Notes: generated by a model not told the origin, from the sequence alone. A stretch of DNA of 64,000 bases from Chryseolinea lacunae (GCF_016735595.1 NZ_JAERRB010000003.1:361401-425400); one strand, 5' to 3'; shown: positions 50,944 through 60,543, counted from the first letter of the stretch. A program made the numbers and translations.

Positions 50944-51755
50944 GATGTCCGTTTCGGTTGGAGCAATTCAACAAGGGCCATCAATGTTTTTTCCAACAGC
51001 GCGCGCATGGCGTTGGCCCGTGTTTCGTCGTAGAGGGTTTCGGTATCGTTCATGTAGCGGATCTTGCTCATCTCCAGTTGCAAGGCATATTGATGCTCCA
51101 ACGGTTTGCCATAGTGCCGTGTGATGAATCCACCTTTAAAGGGAAAGTTGTGACTGAGTGAATACGGTCCCGATCCCAGTTGCCGATACGCCGTTTCGAT
51201 AACCGCCGGTGCTGCCGAGGTGCCGTCTGCGTCGCCCAGAATGAGGTCGGGAAAATTTTCTTTATAGATCGTCTGAACGTATTGACGGATAGAATGGCAA
51301 TCCCACAGCAACACTTTTCCAAAGGTTGTTTTCAGATCGTGCAGCTTTTGCTGAAGCTGATGGTGATAGGGCCAGTAATAGCTTTGCAGTCTGCGCTCTG
51401 TTTCTTCGGCCGTAACCTCGGTTCGTTTGTCGACATAAAGCGGTTCGCCCAAAAATGTGGTGGTGGGGCAAAGGCCGGTAATGATGCGGCCGTCGGTGTA
51501 GAGTGGTTTGCTTTGGGGGTCGCGGTTCAGGTCTATCACCCAACGGCTATACGTTGCAGTCACCAGGGTCATACCCAGGTGTGGTGCAAAGTCGTAGAGC
51601 TTGTTCACAAACCAGTCCGTGTCGTCGGGGGCGGTTGTGAGGTCCGCGTCGAATTGCCCTTTCAGTTCATCGGGAAATGCTGTGCCGCAATGGGGCACAC
51701 TCACCAGAATGGGCACCGGCTCAACAGTCGGCGCATGTATCACATAGGGTTCCAT
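50940..51755 (-). CDS. hutG: N-formylglutamate amidohydrolase
   Basis: 271 residues. Hydrolyses N-formylglutamate to glutamate and formate, using the HutF product. Seen: PILVSVPHCGTAFPDELKG (family signature with the first metal His), TDWFVNKLYDFAPHLGMTLV, RWVIDLNRDPQSKPLY, KVLLWDCHSIRQYVQTIY and FPDLILGDADGTSAAPAVIE, ending in a helix. The 4-bp overlap with hutF indicates coupled translation. The NagZ-like gene lies 53 bp upstream in the same direction, so the pair may be read from a longer transcript. Confidence 0.94.
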   Translation of the reverse strand: MEPYVIHAPTVEPVPILVSVPHCGTAFPDELKGQFDADLTTAPDDTDWFVNKLYDFAPHLGMTLVTATYSRWVIDLNRDPQSKPLYTDGRIITGLCPTTTFLGEPLYVDKRTEVTAEETERRLQSYYWPYHHQLQQKLHDLKTTFGKVLLWDCHSIRQYVQTIYKENFPDLILGDADGTSAAPAVIETAYRQLGSGPYSLSHNFPFKGGFITRHYGKPLEHQYALQLEMSKIRYMNDTETLYDETRANAMRALLEKTLMALVELLQPKRTS

Positions 51756-51808
51756 GCTTTCTTTATCGGGTTAACAACAGCGCTTCATTTCTGTTTTGGT
51801 GGTGGAGC

Positions 51809-53089
51809 TCAGTCCTTCTTCCGTTTTTTCTTCTTTTTGGGTTGCTGCGCTGCGGCCGCTTCCTGTTTCACTTTTTCGACCATGGCCTGTGCTTCCAGCA
51901 AAGTTTGTTTTGCGCGCTGGTTGGCTTCCTCCACGGCTACGTTGGCTTTTCCCAATTGTTGCTGATAGTAGGTGGCGCGGTCGCCTGCATTGAGCTGCGA
52001 TTTCAGTTTCATCACGCGGCGGTAGCTCTCGTCTATTCTCTCTTTTTTAATTTCGCCCTTCTCCACCATTTTGCGGATAATGCTGTGCACGGCATCTACG
52101 GTGCGTTGGTCGCTGCCCGATATGTTGTTGGAGAATGTCATGATGTCTACGCCGCCGTTAATGGCCAACCGAATCGCTTCTTCGAGCCCGTAGTGTTTTG
52201 TGATGGCGTGCATCTGCATGTCGTCGGTGAAGATCACGCCGCCGAACTTGAGTTTGTTTCGCAGCACACCGGTGAGGATGTCGGCCGAGAGTGTGCCGGG
52301 GTTGCCGGCTTTGTCGAGCTTCCGGTTCACAATGTGCGAGGTCATCACGGCGTCGGCATAGCCCGAGTCGATCAGCACCTGGTAAGGTTTCAGCTCACGC
52401 TCTTCCCACGTGTTGGTCACGTCGGCAATGCCCAGGTGTGTGTCGTCTTTCGAGCTTCCGTGGCCGGGAAAATGTTTCAGCGATGTGAGCACGCCATAGC
52501 GATGGTGCGCCTTGATGTATTCTTTCGCGAGCAGCGCCACCGAGTCTTCGTTGGCCGAAAACGCTCTACCAAATTTTGCAATGATCGGGTTGTTCGGATT
52601 CGACGCCAGATCCACCACCGGTGCAAAGTTCACGTTTATGCCCAGACCAGCCAAGGTCGACGCGGTAGCCTCGCCATAGAAACGCACCGAGTCAAGCGTA
52701 GGCGACTTGCCCATGGCCGCCGCAGTGATGGAACGGGGGAAACCGTATTTATCTTTCAACCGATTCACACGTCCTCCCTCCTGGTCGATGCCCACAAACA
52801 AGGGTATGGGTGCTGCGTGTTGATAGGTCCACACAATTTTTTTGAGGTCGACAAATGAATTTTTTGCGGGAATGTTTTTCTCAAACAGAATGATGGAACC
52901 CACCATGCCGCGTTTCACTTCGTCAAGCACTTTGGCATCTACCGCCGGACCCGGAAAGCCGATAAGGATCATTTGCCCGATCTTCACATCCAGGCTGTCG
53001 AGGGCTTGCGCCGATGCCGTGAAATTTTTTGTCAGCAACAGCAGCGCTGTCAGTGCGATTTTGAAAAAGTGTGCTTTAATAGTTCTCAT
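51809..53089 (-). CDS. Glycoside hydrolase family 3 protein, NagZ-like, exported
   Basis: 426 residues. Signal peptide MRTIKAHFFKIALTALLLLT with cleavage near ASAQA. The GH3 domain: VGIDQEGGRVNRLKDKYGFP, VNFAPVVDLASNPNNPII, KHFPGHGSSKDDTHLGIADV (the His-containing loop typical of NagZ) and GGVIFTDDMQMHAITKHYG (nucleophile Asp region). NagZ removes N-acetylglucosamine from peptidoglycan fragments; the exported location here suggests murein turnover outside the cytoplasm. An Ala/Gln-rich helix and a KKKKKRKKD tail end the protein. Overlaps dacB by 14 bp. Confidence 0.92.
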   Translation of the reverse strand: MRTIKAHFFKIALTALLLLTKNFTASAQALDSLDVKIGQMILIGFPGPAVDAKVLDEVKRGMVGSIILFEKNIPAKNSFVDLKKIVWTYQHAAPIPLFVGIDQEGGRVNRLKDKYGFPRSITAAAMGKSPTLDSVRFYGEATASTLAGLGINVNFAPVVDLASNPNNPIIAKFGRAFSANEDSVALLAKEYIKAHHRYGVLTSLKHFPGHGSSKDDTHLGIADVTNTWEERELKPYQVLIDSGYADAVMTSHIVNRKLDKAGNPGTLSADILTGVLRNKLKFGGVIFTDDMQMHAITKHYGLEEAIRLAINGGVDIMTFSNNISGSDQRTVDAVHSIIRKMVEKGEIKKERIDESYRRVMKLKSQLNAGDRATYYQQQLGKANVAVEEANQRAKQTLLEAQAMVEKVKQEAAAAQQPKKKKKRKKD

Positions 53090-54368
53090 AGATTAGATTC
53101 AAAAGGGTCTGCATGTTTTTCCGGATCTCGTTCGAGGCCACGGTATAGTTACTGTTCATGAACGAAAACACAACGGTCTTTCCACGTTTCGTCACCAAAA
53201 AGCCGCTCAGGCAATGGTTGTTGCTCAACGAGCCGGTCTTTCCAAAAACATAGGGCTTGTCGGCTTTATACCAATTGCGCAGGGTTCCGGGTTTGCCGCC
53301 CGTCACCAGCAAGGGGAAAAGACGTTCGCGTGGCACCCGGGCATAGATTTTTTCCCAAAGCTTCACTACCGACCGCGGCGTGAACAGATTGTAGCGCGAC
53401 AGGCCCGAGCCGTCAACCCATTCGGGCACGTCGGGCAGGTCGTTCAGCAAGTTTTTTTTCATGTGGCGAATGGCGATTTCGGGCTGCAGGCTATCGCTCA
53501 GCACGCCCGCACTCATCAGCAAGAGCTGTTCTGCAATAAAATTGTCGCTTTCCTGCATCATCACACGGTAAGCACTGTCTACCGGCATGTTGTAGATCGT
53601 TTTTGCGTCCTTTGAAAGCGATTTGTCTATTCTTTTCACGCTTCGTTTCAAGGTGTCGGCCAGCAATTGCGTGGCGATGTCAGCATCTACGTGAAATGGA
53701 ATATCGTCTACAAATTTTTTAGAATTCGCCGGATAGAACGTGAAATCGTTGTTTTCGGGCTTTCGGGTTAACCGCGGATTGGCTTCCGGCTGCCCCACGT
53801 TCACGTTGTTTCTGAAAAAACGGGGTGCAATCGCTGCTTTGTCTCCCTGCGCCACCAACGACGCGATGTTGCCATAAATGGGAAACGGCGAGCGTTCCGG
53901 CGAATACGAGCTGTTGAAGTCGTCCCACGCCCAGCCCGGGCCAAAGGCCGTGGTGTTATAGTTTGAAGCCGAGAAATAGAGCTTTGCCGTGCGGGAAGCA
54001 AGAAAAGAAAAGATGCGGCCATTGTTGAACACATTCTTGTAAAGAAAAGTAGGGTCGCCTGTTCCCCAGAATATCAGTGAATCGCCGTGTTCAACATAAC
54101 GCAGCCCGGGCAGCGAATCGCCCAGCACGTTCAGGGCCGTGAAGAAGGTGAAGATCTTTGTGTTGGAAGCGGGTGTGAAATATTTGGCTTCGTTGTAGGC
54201 ATAGATCGTTTTCTTGTCCTGAAGATCATAGAGCATGAAGCCCGTATGGTCTTGAAATTTCGCTTCCGTTGCCCGAAGCATCTTGTTGAGCTTGCGCGGC
54301 GCAATGGGCGAGCAGGAAAAAAAGAGTTCCGAACAAAAAACGAAGGCCAGCCACCAGAATTTTCGCAT
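53076..54368 (-). CDS. dacB: D-alanyl-D-alanine carboxypeptidase/endopeptidase (PBP4, DacB-type)
   Basis: A 430-residue peptidase S13 enzyme of murein remodelling. The penicillin-binding motifs are intact: SNTK at 68-71 in FTPASNTKIFTFF (SxxK), SDN in MQESDNFIAEQLLLM (SxN), and KTG in YVFGKTGSLSNN. The N-terminus MRKFWWLAFVFCSELFFSCS is a hydrophobic signal with a possible lipobox Cys at 19. The usual large insert between SxxK and SxN is present. DinB lies 3 bp upstream and the NagZ-like gene overlaps the end, so a cell-wall operon is likely. Confidence 0.93.
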   Translation of the reverse strand: MRKFWWLAFVFCSELFFSCSPIAPRKLNKMLRATEAKFQDHTGFMLYDLQDKKTIYAYNEAKYFTPASNTKIFTFFTALNVLGDSLPGLRYVEHGDSLIFWGTGDPTFLYKNVFNNGRIFSFLASRTAKLYFSASNYNTTAFGPGWAWDDFNSSYSPERSPFPIYGNIASLVAQGDKAAIAPRFFRNNVNVGQPEANPRLTRKPENNDFTFYPANSKKFVDDIPFHVDADIATQLLADTLKRSVKRIDKSLSKDAKTIYNMPVDSAYRVMMQESDNFIAEQLLLMSAGVLSDSLQPEIAIRHMKKNLLNDLPDVPEWVDGSGLSRYNLFTPRSVVKLWEKIYARVPRERLFPLLVTGGKPGTLRNWYKADKPYVFGKTGSLSNNHCLSGFLVTKRGKTVVFSFMNSNYTVASNEIRKNMQTLLNLIYENY

Positions 54369-54371
54369 GCC

Positions 54372-54887
54372 CTATTTGGAAAGATAGCGTTCGATCAAAA
54401 CTTTCCGGTGATGCGTTTCATGACCCGAAATGATGTAGCCCAGGTTCAGCACCGACACTTCCTTGTCGCTGGCTTTGCCCTTGCGTTGCAGCATGTCGGG
54501 TGTGAAGGCGGCAAACAAGTCGATTGTGGTTTGGCGAAGCGTTTCCAATTCGCGCACCAGCTGCGCGAGTGTTCTGGAGTGTGCATTGGCTTCGGGTGCA
54601 TAGGCATTTTCGTCGAAGCCGGGCAACGCCGTGCTGTCGTTGCGGGCAAACCGCAAGGCGCGGTAGGCAAAAATGCGCTCGGCGTCCTGCATGTGGCAAA
54701 GCATTTCTTTGATGGTCCATTTGCCCGGTGCATAGGCATAGGTTCCTTTTTCCTCCGGAAGCGATTTGATGAGGGCCAGGAACTCGCGATTGGAATCTTT
54801 CAACGCTTCCATCATGTCCTGGTCCTTCACGTTGTCGACGTAATGTTTAAAGGCCGCCGGAACAGCCTGGAGATCGGGTTTTGTCAT
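54372..54887 (-). CDS. DinB-family four-helix protein
   Basis: 171 residues. Seen: YAYAPGKWTIKEMLCHMQDA (the W-[ST]-x-x-[EQ]-x-x-x-H first metal site), ERIFAYRALRFARNDSTALP, and LGYIISGHETHHRKVLIERY (the HxxxH pair that completes the site). This is a different subgroup from the DinB protein at 25.5 kb. The function is unknown; characterised relatives are thiol-dependent transferases. It sits 3 bp before dacB and 31 bp after the histidine kinase. Confidence 0.92.
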   Translation of the reverse strand: MTKPDLQAVPAAFKHYVDNVKDQDMMEALKDSNREFLALIKSLPEEKGTYAYAPGKWTIKEMLCHMQDAERIFAYRALRFARNDSTALPGFDENAYAPEANAHSRTLAQLVRELETLRQTTIDLFAAFTPDMLQRKGKASDKEVSVLNLGYIISGHETHHRKVLIERYLSK

Positions 54888-54918
54888 ACGTTCAAAAATA
54901 AGGAAGAATACAGATTTT

Positions 54919-57576
54919 TCACCGCCCCCGGTTGGGCAATGTCACCACGATGTGCGTGCCTTTGGCATATTCGCTGTCGATAGCAATGGTGCCGTTCAAT
55001 TTTTCAACGGCTTGCTTCACAATATACATGCCCAAACCCGAGCCCTGCGAGCGATCGGTGGCCCGATAGAACATGTTGAAGATCTTGTTCATGTATTCGG
55101 GCTTTATGCCAATGCCGTTGTCGCGAAAATCGATGCGGGCCTGTGTGGCTGTCACCTCGATGCGGATTGAGAGGAAGCTCTGCACGTCGGGGTTAAAATA
55201 TTTGTAGGCGTTAGAAATGATGTTGCTGAAAATCACCTTCACCCGCAGGGCGTCGCTTTTGAAGGGCACTTTGTTTTTCACCTGCACATCGGCGTGCACC
55301 GCGGCGAAGTTGTCGAGATATTCCAGCTCGCGCAAACTGTTCTGCACCAGCATTTGCAGGTCGATATATTCCGGGGCCACCTCCACCCGGTTCACGCGCG
55401 CATAGTCCAGCATGGAGCGGATAAATTCGTCGAGCTTTTTTATGCGCCCTTCAATTTTTGCAAGGTAGTTGTCGCGACTTTCCGGATCGCGGTCCAGGTG
55501 TGCCAGATTCACCAGGCCCATGATGGAGCTGAGGGGCGAACGCAGATCGTGCGACGTTTTGTACATCAACTGGTCCAGCTCAAAATTGCGCTCCGAAAGT
55601 TCTTCGAGTGTGGCCTTCAACTCTTCTTCCTGGGCCGCGAGCTGAAAATTTTGCTGCATCAGTTCTTCGTTCAGGCTTTTCATTTGCTCTTCGATGCGCT
55701 TGCGTTCTGTCACATTCCGGATAAAGAGGGCCACGCCGGTGATCCCTTTGTGTTCGTCGTAGATCGGGTTGTAGGTGGTTTCAAGAATGCTCATGTTCGG
55801 AATCTGGGTCTCGATAGAAAACTGTTTTCCTTTCATGGCCCGTGTGATCTCGCGTCGCGCAATTTTTGCCAGCTCGGGCGGCAGCACTTTCAGGATGTTG
55901 TCGCCTTCCTTCAGGTCTTTGTTGAAGAGTCGCTTAATCGAGTCGGCATGTGGGCGGTTAAACATGATATAGCGAAACTTCATGTCTACAGCCAGAATTC
56001 TGTCGGCCGTGCTTTCCATCACGGCGTGCAGGTTGGCGTTGATAGATTGAATGATGTGTTCGAATCGTTTACGCTCCGTTATCTCTTTCACAAAAACCGC
56101 CACCCCCTTCACCTGGTTGTTCTCGTCGCGAATGGGATTGTAGGTGGTTTGGATGTAGCCTTTGTATTTTGGGTATTGCAGGTAATGCTCCGACACAAAA
56201 ATGTTTCCGTTCACGGCCTTCAGAATCTCTTCGTGTATCCACACACTGTCGGGCGAAGGCCGCAGCAGTTTCATCATGTCGTCGCCAGGTTTGATGGTGC
56301 AGCCATAGAGAAGCTTCATCACGCGTTTGTGATTTTCGTTGAACGTGATGTAGCGCAGCTTGGTGTCTACGGCATAGATCGATTCGCGTGTGCTTTCCAT
56401 CACGCCGCGCAGGTTGGCATTGAGCTCGCTCATGCGTTCCTTCACCTCGTTCACGGCCGTGATGTCGGTTATGAAGCCAATGATGTAGGCCTCGCCCCGC
56501 TCGTTCACATAGCGCGACTTCACTGTCAGCAAATCGCGCACGCCCTCTTTGGCCGATGTGATGCGCTCCTGGTTCACAATGGTCTTGCCCGTTTTCAGCA
56601 CGGCGTTGTCGATGTTCCAGAAAACTTTTGCTTCGGCGGCCGACAGGAAATCGCGATCGGTTTTGCCCGTCATTTCTTTTTTTGTACGGCCTATCAGGCG
56701 GCAAAACTGTTCGTTCATCATCACCCACCGATGGCGGTGATCTTTCACAAACAATGGTGCCGCCACGGTGTCGACGGTGTTCTTCAAAAAATTTCGCGAC
56801 TCCAGCAGGTCGAGTTCCACTTTTTTCTCGCGCGTGATGTCGCGGATGCTGCCCACAAACTGGTCGTGTTTGCCTTCGTGTTTCAGCAGGCTTATGTTGA
56901 GAATGCCACAGAACTTGTCGCCGTTCTTCCGATGAAAAGTCATTTCCTTATCCTTCAACACCGAAACCTGCTCGAGCAGTTTGCGGCATTTGTTGTAGTC
57001 GTGTTTGGCCGGAAAGAGGTCCGAGAAATTTTTCTTCAGCAATTCGTTTGCCGATCGATAGCCCATCATTTTCACAAAGGCGTCGTTCACATAGATAAAG
57101 CGTGTGCCTAAAATGCCCATGAAAATTCCTTCCGACACATTCCGGTTAATGGTCTCCAGGAGCTCGCGACTCTGCTGCGCCGCTTCGTCTGCCTTCAGCT
57201 TTTCGGTGACGTCGCGAAAATTCGACACCACCCCTTTTATTTCGGGCAGGTGTGCAAAGTTGGTGAGGGTAGATTCCGACCAGAAGTAGTGGCCCTTCTT
57301 GTGGCGAATGCGTTGCAGAATGGTGATGCTCTTGCCCGGCTTTGGCAACAGTTTGTCGAATGCTTTTGCGGCGTCTACGGCATCGTGGGGATGAAGAAAT
57401 GTTTTCCCGGATTTCCCCAGCAGTTCTGCCTCCTGGTAGCCAGCAATTTTTTTAACACCCGCCGAAGCAAACCTGATCCGGCCCTTCAGATCATAGATCA
57501 CAATTCCCTCGTGGGCGTGTTCAATCAGTGCGCGAAAACTTTGAGCGTTCAGTTCGTGAGTTTGCTTTTGCTTCAT
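54919..57576 (-). CDS. Soluble five-PAS sensor histidine kinase
   Basis: About 885 residues with no transmembrane segment, so a cytoplasmic sensor. Five PAS domains in a row cover about 10-640, spaced about 125 residues apart. Domains 4 and 5 are much alike (VMESTRESIYAVDTKLRYI against VMESTADRILAVDMKFRYI), suggesting an internal duplication. A coiled coil precedes HisKA (MYKTSHDLRSPLSSIMGL, phospho-His near 668) and HATPase_c (NIISNAYKYF, DNGIGIKPE, GSGLGMYIVKQ). No response regulator is adjacent, so it is an orphan kinase. ATG at 57576 is preferred over a GTG at 57582. Confidence 0.94.
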   Translation of the reverse strand: MKQKQTHELNAQSFRALIEHAHEGIVIYDLKGRIRFASAGVKKIAGYQEAELLGKSGKTFLHPHDAVDAAKAFDKLLPKPGKSITILQRIRHKKGHYFWSESTLTNFAHLPEIKGVVSNFRDVTEKLKADEAAQQSRELLETINRNVSEGIFMGILGTRFIYVNDAFVKMMGYRSANELLKKNFSDLFPAKHDYNKCRKLLEQVSVLKDKEMTFHRKNGDKFCGILNISLLKHEGKHDQFVGSIRDITREKKVELDLLESRNFLKNTVDTVAAPLFVKDHRHRWVMMNEQFCRLIGRTKKEMTGKTDRDFLSAAEAKVFWNIDNAVLKTGKTIVNQERITSAKEGVRDLLTVKSRYVNERGEAYIIGFITDITAVNEVKERMSELNANLRGVMESTRESIYAVDTKLRYITFNENHKRVMKLLYGCTIKPGDDMMKLLRPSPDSVWIHEEILKAVNGNIFVSEHYLQYPKYKGYIQTTYNPIRDENNQVKGVAVFVKEITERKRFEHIIQSINANLHAVMESTADRILAVDMKFRYIMFNRPHADSIKRLFNKDLKEGDNILKVLPPELAKIARREITRAMKGKQFSIETQIPNMSILETTYNPIYDEHKGITGVALFIRNVTERKRIEEQMKSLNEELMQQNFQLAAQEEELKATLEELSERNFELDQLMYKTSHDLRSPLSSIMGLVNLAHLDRDPESRDNYLAKIEGRIKKLDEFIRSMLDYARVNRVEVAPEYIDLQMLVQNSLRELEYLDNFAAVHADVQVKNKVPFKSDALRVKVIFSNIISNAYKYFNPDVQSFLSIRIEVTATQARIDFRDNGIGIKPEYMNKIFNMFYRATDRSQGSGLGMYIVKQAVEKLNGTIAIDSEYAKGTHIVVTLPNRGR

Positions 57577-57765
57577 GGGCACACTGCTGCTTAGAATTTT
57601 TCCGATTCAAGATAACAACCTCAGAGGATCCAAACTGCAAAACGCCACGCGTGAAAACAGGGCTTGCAGAATTCGGTCTGAATGTCTATCCCCTGCATCA
57701 ACTCGTCACCCAACGGAAATAAAGTGACCCGCAGGTCAATCGTATGTATATGAAGTTAGTGATTT

Positions 57766-60543
57766 TTAGTTCTTCTCCGGCTTCTCTTCCACCTTTATGG
57801 TTTTGGGTTTCACAAAGCGGTGCAAGGCGGTGTTGCGGGCCAACGACCGCAGCATGTGTTTGCGTAAATAGCCTTCAACAGGCAGAATAAGAAAAGCCAC
57901 AAGCACCTGCACAAGGAAATCTTTCACGGGGCTGGTCCGCGTTTCAAAGGTTTCGGAGATCGCCGTTTGAATAAACTGTATCAGCAAAATGATGGTGAGC
58001 AACGAAAGAATACGGCTGATGAACATGTAGCGCGAACTGAGCCGGAACGACAACAACACCAGCGAAGCAAACAACGCAAACTCCAGGGCATAGAACCATG
58101 GACGTTTCCAATAGGGCGGCAGCACTTCGAACGAAACCGGCGGGAGGTCTTTCACATTGCCAAAAATGTCTTTGGCCTGTGCTTGCAATCCATACTCGCC
58201 CGAGGGCAGATAGGGAAAGTTCACAATGTTGTAGCTATCCGACCACTCCGACCATTCTTTGTCAAGTCCCGATAGCTTATAGCGATACTCGATGGCTTTC
58301 GAAGCCAGATAGTCGGGCTGCACAATCTCGAATGTGATGGAGCTTTTTTGCTGATCGAACTGCGGTGAGCCGCTGCGCACTTGCTGCGCTTCGTTACGAA
58401 TGGTTTTTAACAACAGCGGATAGCCCGCTTCGTAGGGTGTGAATTTTTCTCCAAAAAACTTATAGAGTTCATTGTTGCCCGTGATAACCCACAGGTTTTC
58501 CGAATTCGGATCGGCGCTGATAAAACGCAGGTCGTTGAACAAGTTCAACAGGCGCAAGTTGCTTTGGCCCGGATGTTGTCCAAACAAATTCCATCGGTGG
58601 GTGTCGCGAAACCAGATGTCGCTTTCGCTGGCAAAATATTGAATGGGCTTGGCCAGGGTGTCGATGTGCACAAAGGCTTTTTGCGCACGATCGTATCTGA
58701 AGAAACCTTGTGCGTTTATCACCACGGCGCTGTTGCCATGATAGAGGCCGGCCAACGCATCGAAATTGGGATTGCTCACGGCAATCGATTCAAGCGACAG
58801 AACCGTTTGATCGGCAATTTCCAAACGGTAGATTTTGTCTACACCACACAACCAGAACTCATGTTCCTTTCCTTTGAAAACAAAACTGATCGGCTCGTCC
58901 AATTCGTCGAGCATGTAGTTTTCTTCCCAGGTGCCTTGGTCTGTCAACGCCAGGGTGAGCAGCTGATCTTTGTAGGTAGAGATGAAGAGTATTTTTTCGC
59001 CCGCAGCGTGAAACACCGAACGCACCGGCTCCTCCACCAGGGCCTGCGCCTGCAAACCCCTGATTGCGTATGCCCCTCCTAAACCAGCGGCGATCAGCTG
59101 ACCATCGGTTTCCACCAAACGGGTGATCTTGGCATCGATACCCGAAACTTTTTTGTAGGCATAATACGCACTCCGCAGCACGCGCTCCACTTTTTTGATG
59201 CGCTGGTATGCAGGCTTTAGCGTGGGGTTGCTTCCGTCTTTGGTCGGCTCAGGCTTTTTGTCAAATTCATCCGACGGTGGCGTTGTGGTTTCTGCGGGGG
59301 TCGACTCGGCTCGCTTGCGCTTCAGGAACCAAAGAATTCCTCTTCGTTTCGATTGTGCCTCAGCCGGTGCGGGCTTCGCATCTTCGGGCTTTGATTGGGT
59401 CTTTGCCGTAGAGGGGAGCAAGGGTTCCGTTTTCTTTGCGGGCTTTGCCGTTTTCACTTCTGCGTAGTCGTAGTGAACAATCTCTTCGTAGAGCTCCTCC
59501 TTCTCCAGCACATACAACCCCAGCGATGTGCCCACATAAACCTTGTCCTGAAAAGCACGGGCGCAAAGCAAATTACCTTCCAGGCCGGCATAGTGACTGA
59601 ACGACCGAAAGGGCAGATAGGGCGACACGCGCGTGAACCCATATTCATGAGCCAGCCAAATGCTCTGGCTCTTGTCGTTCATCAGGGCAAACACTTCGTT
59701 GTCGGGCAGACCCGTATTGTAGTTTATGATTTCCTGTGTTTTACCGGTGGCCGCATGCACAAAAACCAAACCCCCGCGCAGCGTGCCCAACACAAACAAG
59801 TCGCGGTTCACCCAGGTGCCACTCACCATCACGTTGGCCGAAACATAGGGCTGGTCTTCCAGCACCATTTCGCGCAGGCGCAAATTCTCGCCACATAAAT
59901 AGATCTTGTTGTTGGCCAGCCCCACCATATACATGTTTTGATAGGCACTTGTAAAAATAATGTCATCGTCGGCCTGGTTGAGCGACGCGGGCACCAGCTG
60001 ATTTTTCTCCACCTTCCTGACACCTTGTTCGGTGTTGACGTAGATCATCCCAAAAATTTCTGACAGACCCGTGAACGCCCCGGTAGTTTCGCCAGCCTGC
60101 AACCGCACGGGCTTGTCGGCTTCTTTGTGCATAAACAATGCATCGTCGGCAAGGAAGTAGACTTTGTCTTTCACCACCAGGCACTGAAACACATCTTTCA
60201 CGTCTGGCTTCGACCATGTTTTCAGTTGCAGAAATCCGTTGCCGTTGGCTTCCAGTTTGCCATAGCCTTCGGCACCTGCCCAAAACATTTCGCCGTGTTC
60301 GTTGATTTGCAAAGAGTAGATAGCGCCCTTGCCGGGAATCAGGTTCCAGTTTCGTCCGTCAAATTCCAGCACGCCGCTGCGGGTTGCAAAATACAGGAGG
60401 CCTTGTTCGTTTTGCACCATGGCAAAACAAACGTTGTCGTATCGCTTTTCGGAAGGAGAAAAGTGCGAAAGGAAATAGTTGCCGGTTTGTCCGTAGAGAT
60501 TAAAAACACCGACAAGGAATACAGCCAAAAAAAGTTGACGCAT
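57766..60543 (-). CDS. Beta-propeller / Y_Y_Y sensor protein with membrane C-terminus, no output domain
   Basis: 925 residues. Signal peptide MRQLFLAVFLVGVFNLYG, then two-component-regulator-type propeller repeats (for example NVCFAMVQNEQGLLYFATRS, GLPDNEVFALMNDKSQSIWL). A charged, proline-rich insertion occupies about 358-449. More propeller follows, then a Y_Y_Y-like domain near 735-805 (YRYKLSGLDKEWSEWSDSYN, SGEYGLQAQAKDIFGNV). The C-terminus has about three to four hydrophobic helices (FYALEFALFASLVLLSFRLS, ILSLLTIILLIQFIQTAI, LVQVLVAFLILPVEGYL). No kinase, DNA-binding or cyclase output is present. It lies 56 bp after recG and 189 bp before the PAS kinase. Confidence 0.85.
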   Translation of the reverse strand: MRQLFLAVFLVGVFNLYGQTGNYFLSHFSPSEKRYDNVCFAMVQNEQGLLYFATRSGVLEFDGRNWNLIPGKGAIYSLQINEHGEMFWAGAEGYGKLEANGNGFLQLKTWSKPDVKDVFQCLVVKDKVYFLADDALFMHKEADKPVRLQAGETTGAFTGLSEIFGMIYVNTEQGVRKVEKNQLVPASLNQADDDIIFTSAYQNMYMVGLANNKIYLCGENLRLREMVLEDQPYVSANVMVSGTWVNRDLFVLGTLRGGLVFVHAATGKTQEIINYNTGLPDNEVFALMNDKSQSIWLAHEYGFTRVSPYLPFRSFSHYAGLEGNLLCARAFQDKVYVGTSLGLYVLEKEELYEEIVHYDYAEVKTAKPAKKTEPLLPSTAKTQSKPEDAKPAPAEAQSKRRGILWFLKRKRAESTPAETTTPPSDEFDKKPEPTKDGSNPTLKPAYQRIKKVERVLRSAYYAYKKVSGIDAKITRLVETDGQLIAAGLGGAYAIRGLQAQALVEEPVRSVFHAAGEKILFISTYKDQLLTLALTDQGTWEENYMLDELDEPISFVFKGKEHEFWLCGVDKIYRLEIADQTVLSLESIAVSNPNFDALAGLYHGNSAVVINAQGFFRYDRAQKAFVHIDTLAKPIQYFASESDIWFRDTHRWNLFGQHPGQSNLRLLNLFNDLRFISADPNSENLWVITGNNELYKFFGEKFTPYEAGYPLLLKTIRNEAQQVRSGSPQFDQQKSSITFEIVQPDYLASKAIEYRYKLSGLDKEWSEWSDSYNIVNFPYLPSGEYGLQAQAKDIFGNVKDLPPVSFEVLPPYWKRPWFYALEFALFASLVLLSFRLSSRYMFISRILSLLTIILLIQFIQTAISETFETRTSPVKDFLVQVLVAFLILPVEGYLRKHMLRSLARNTALHRFVKPKTIKVEEKPEKN

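Noticed and set aside
55294-57111. A 605-codon plus-strand frame antisense to the PAS kinase
   Set aside because: Same antisense composition; the kinase motifs on the minus strand are clear.
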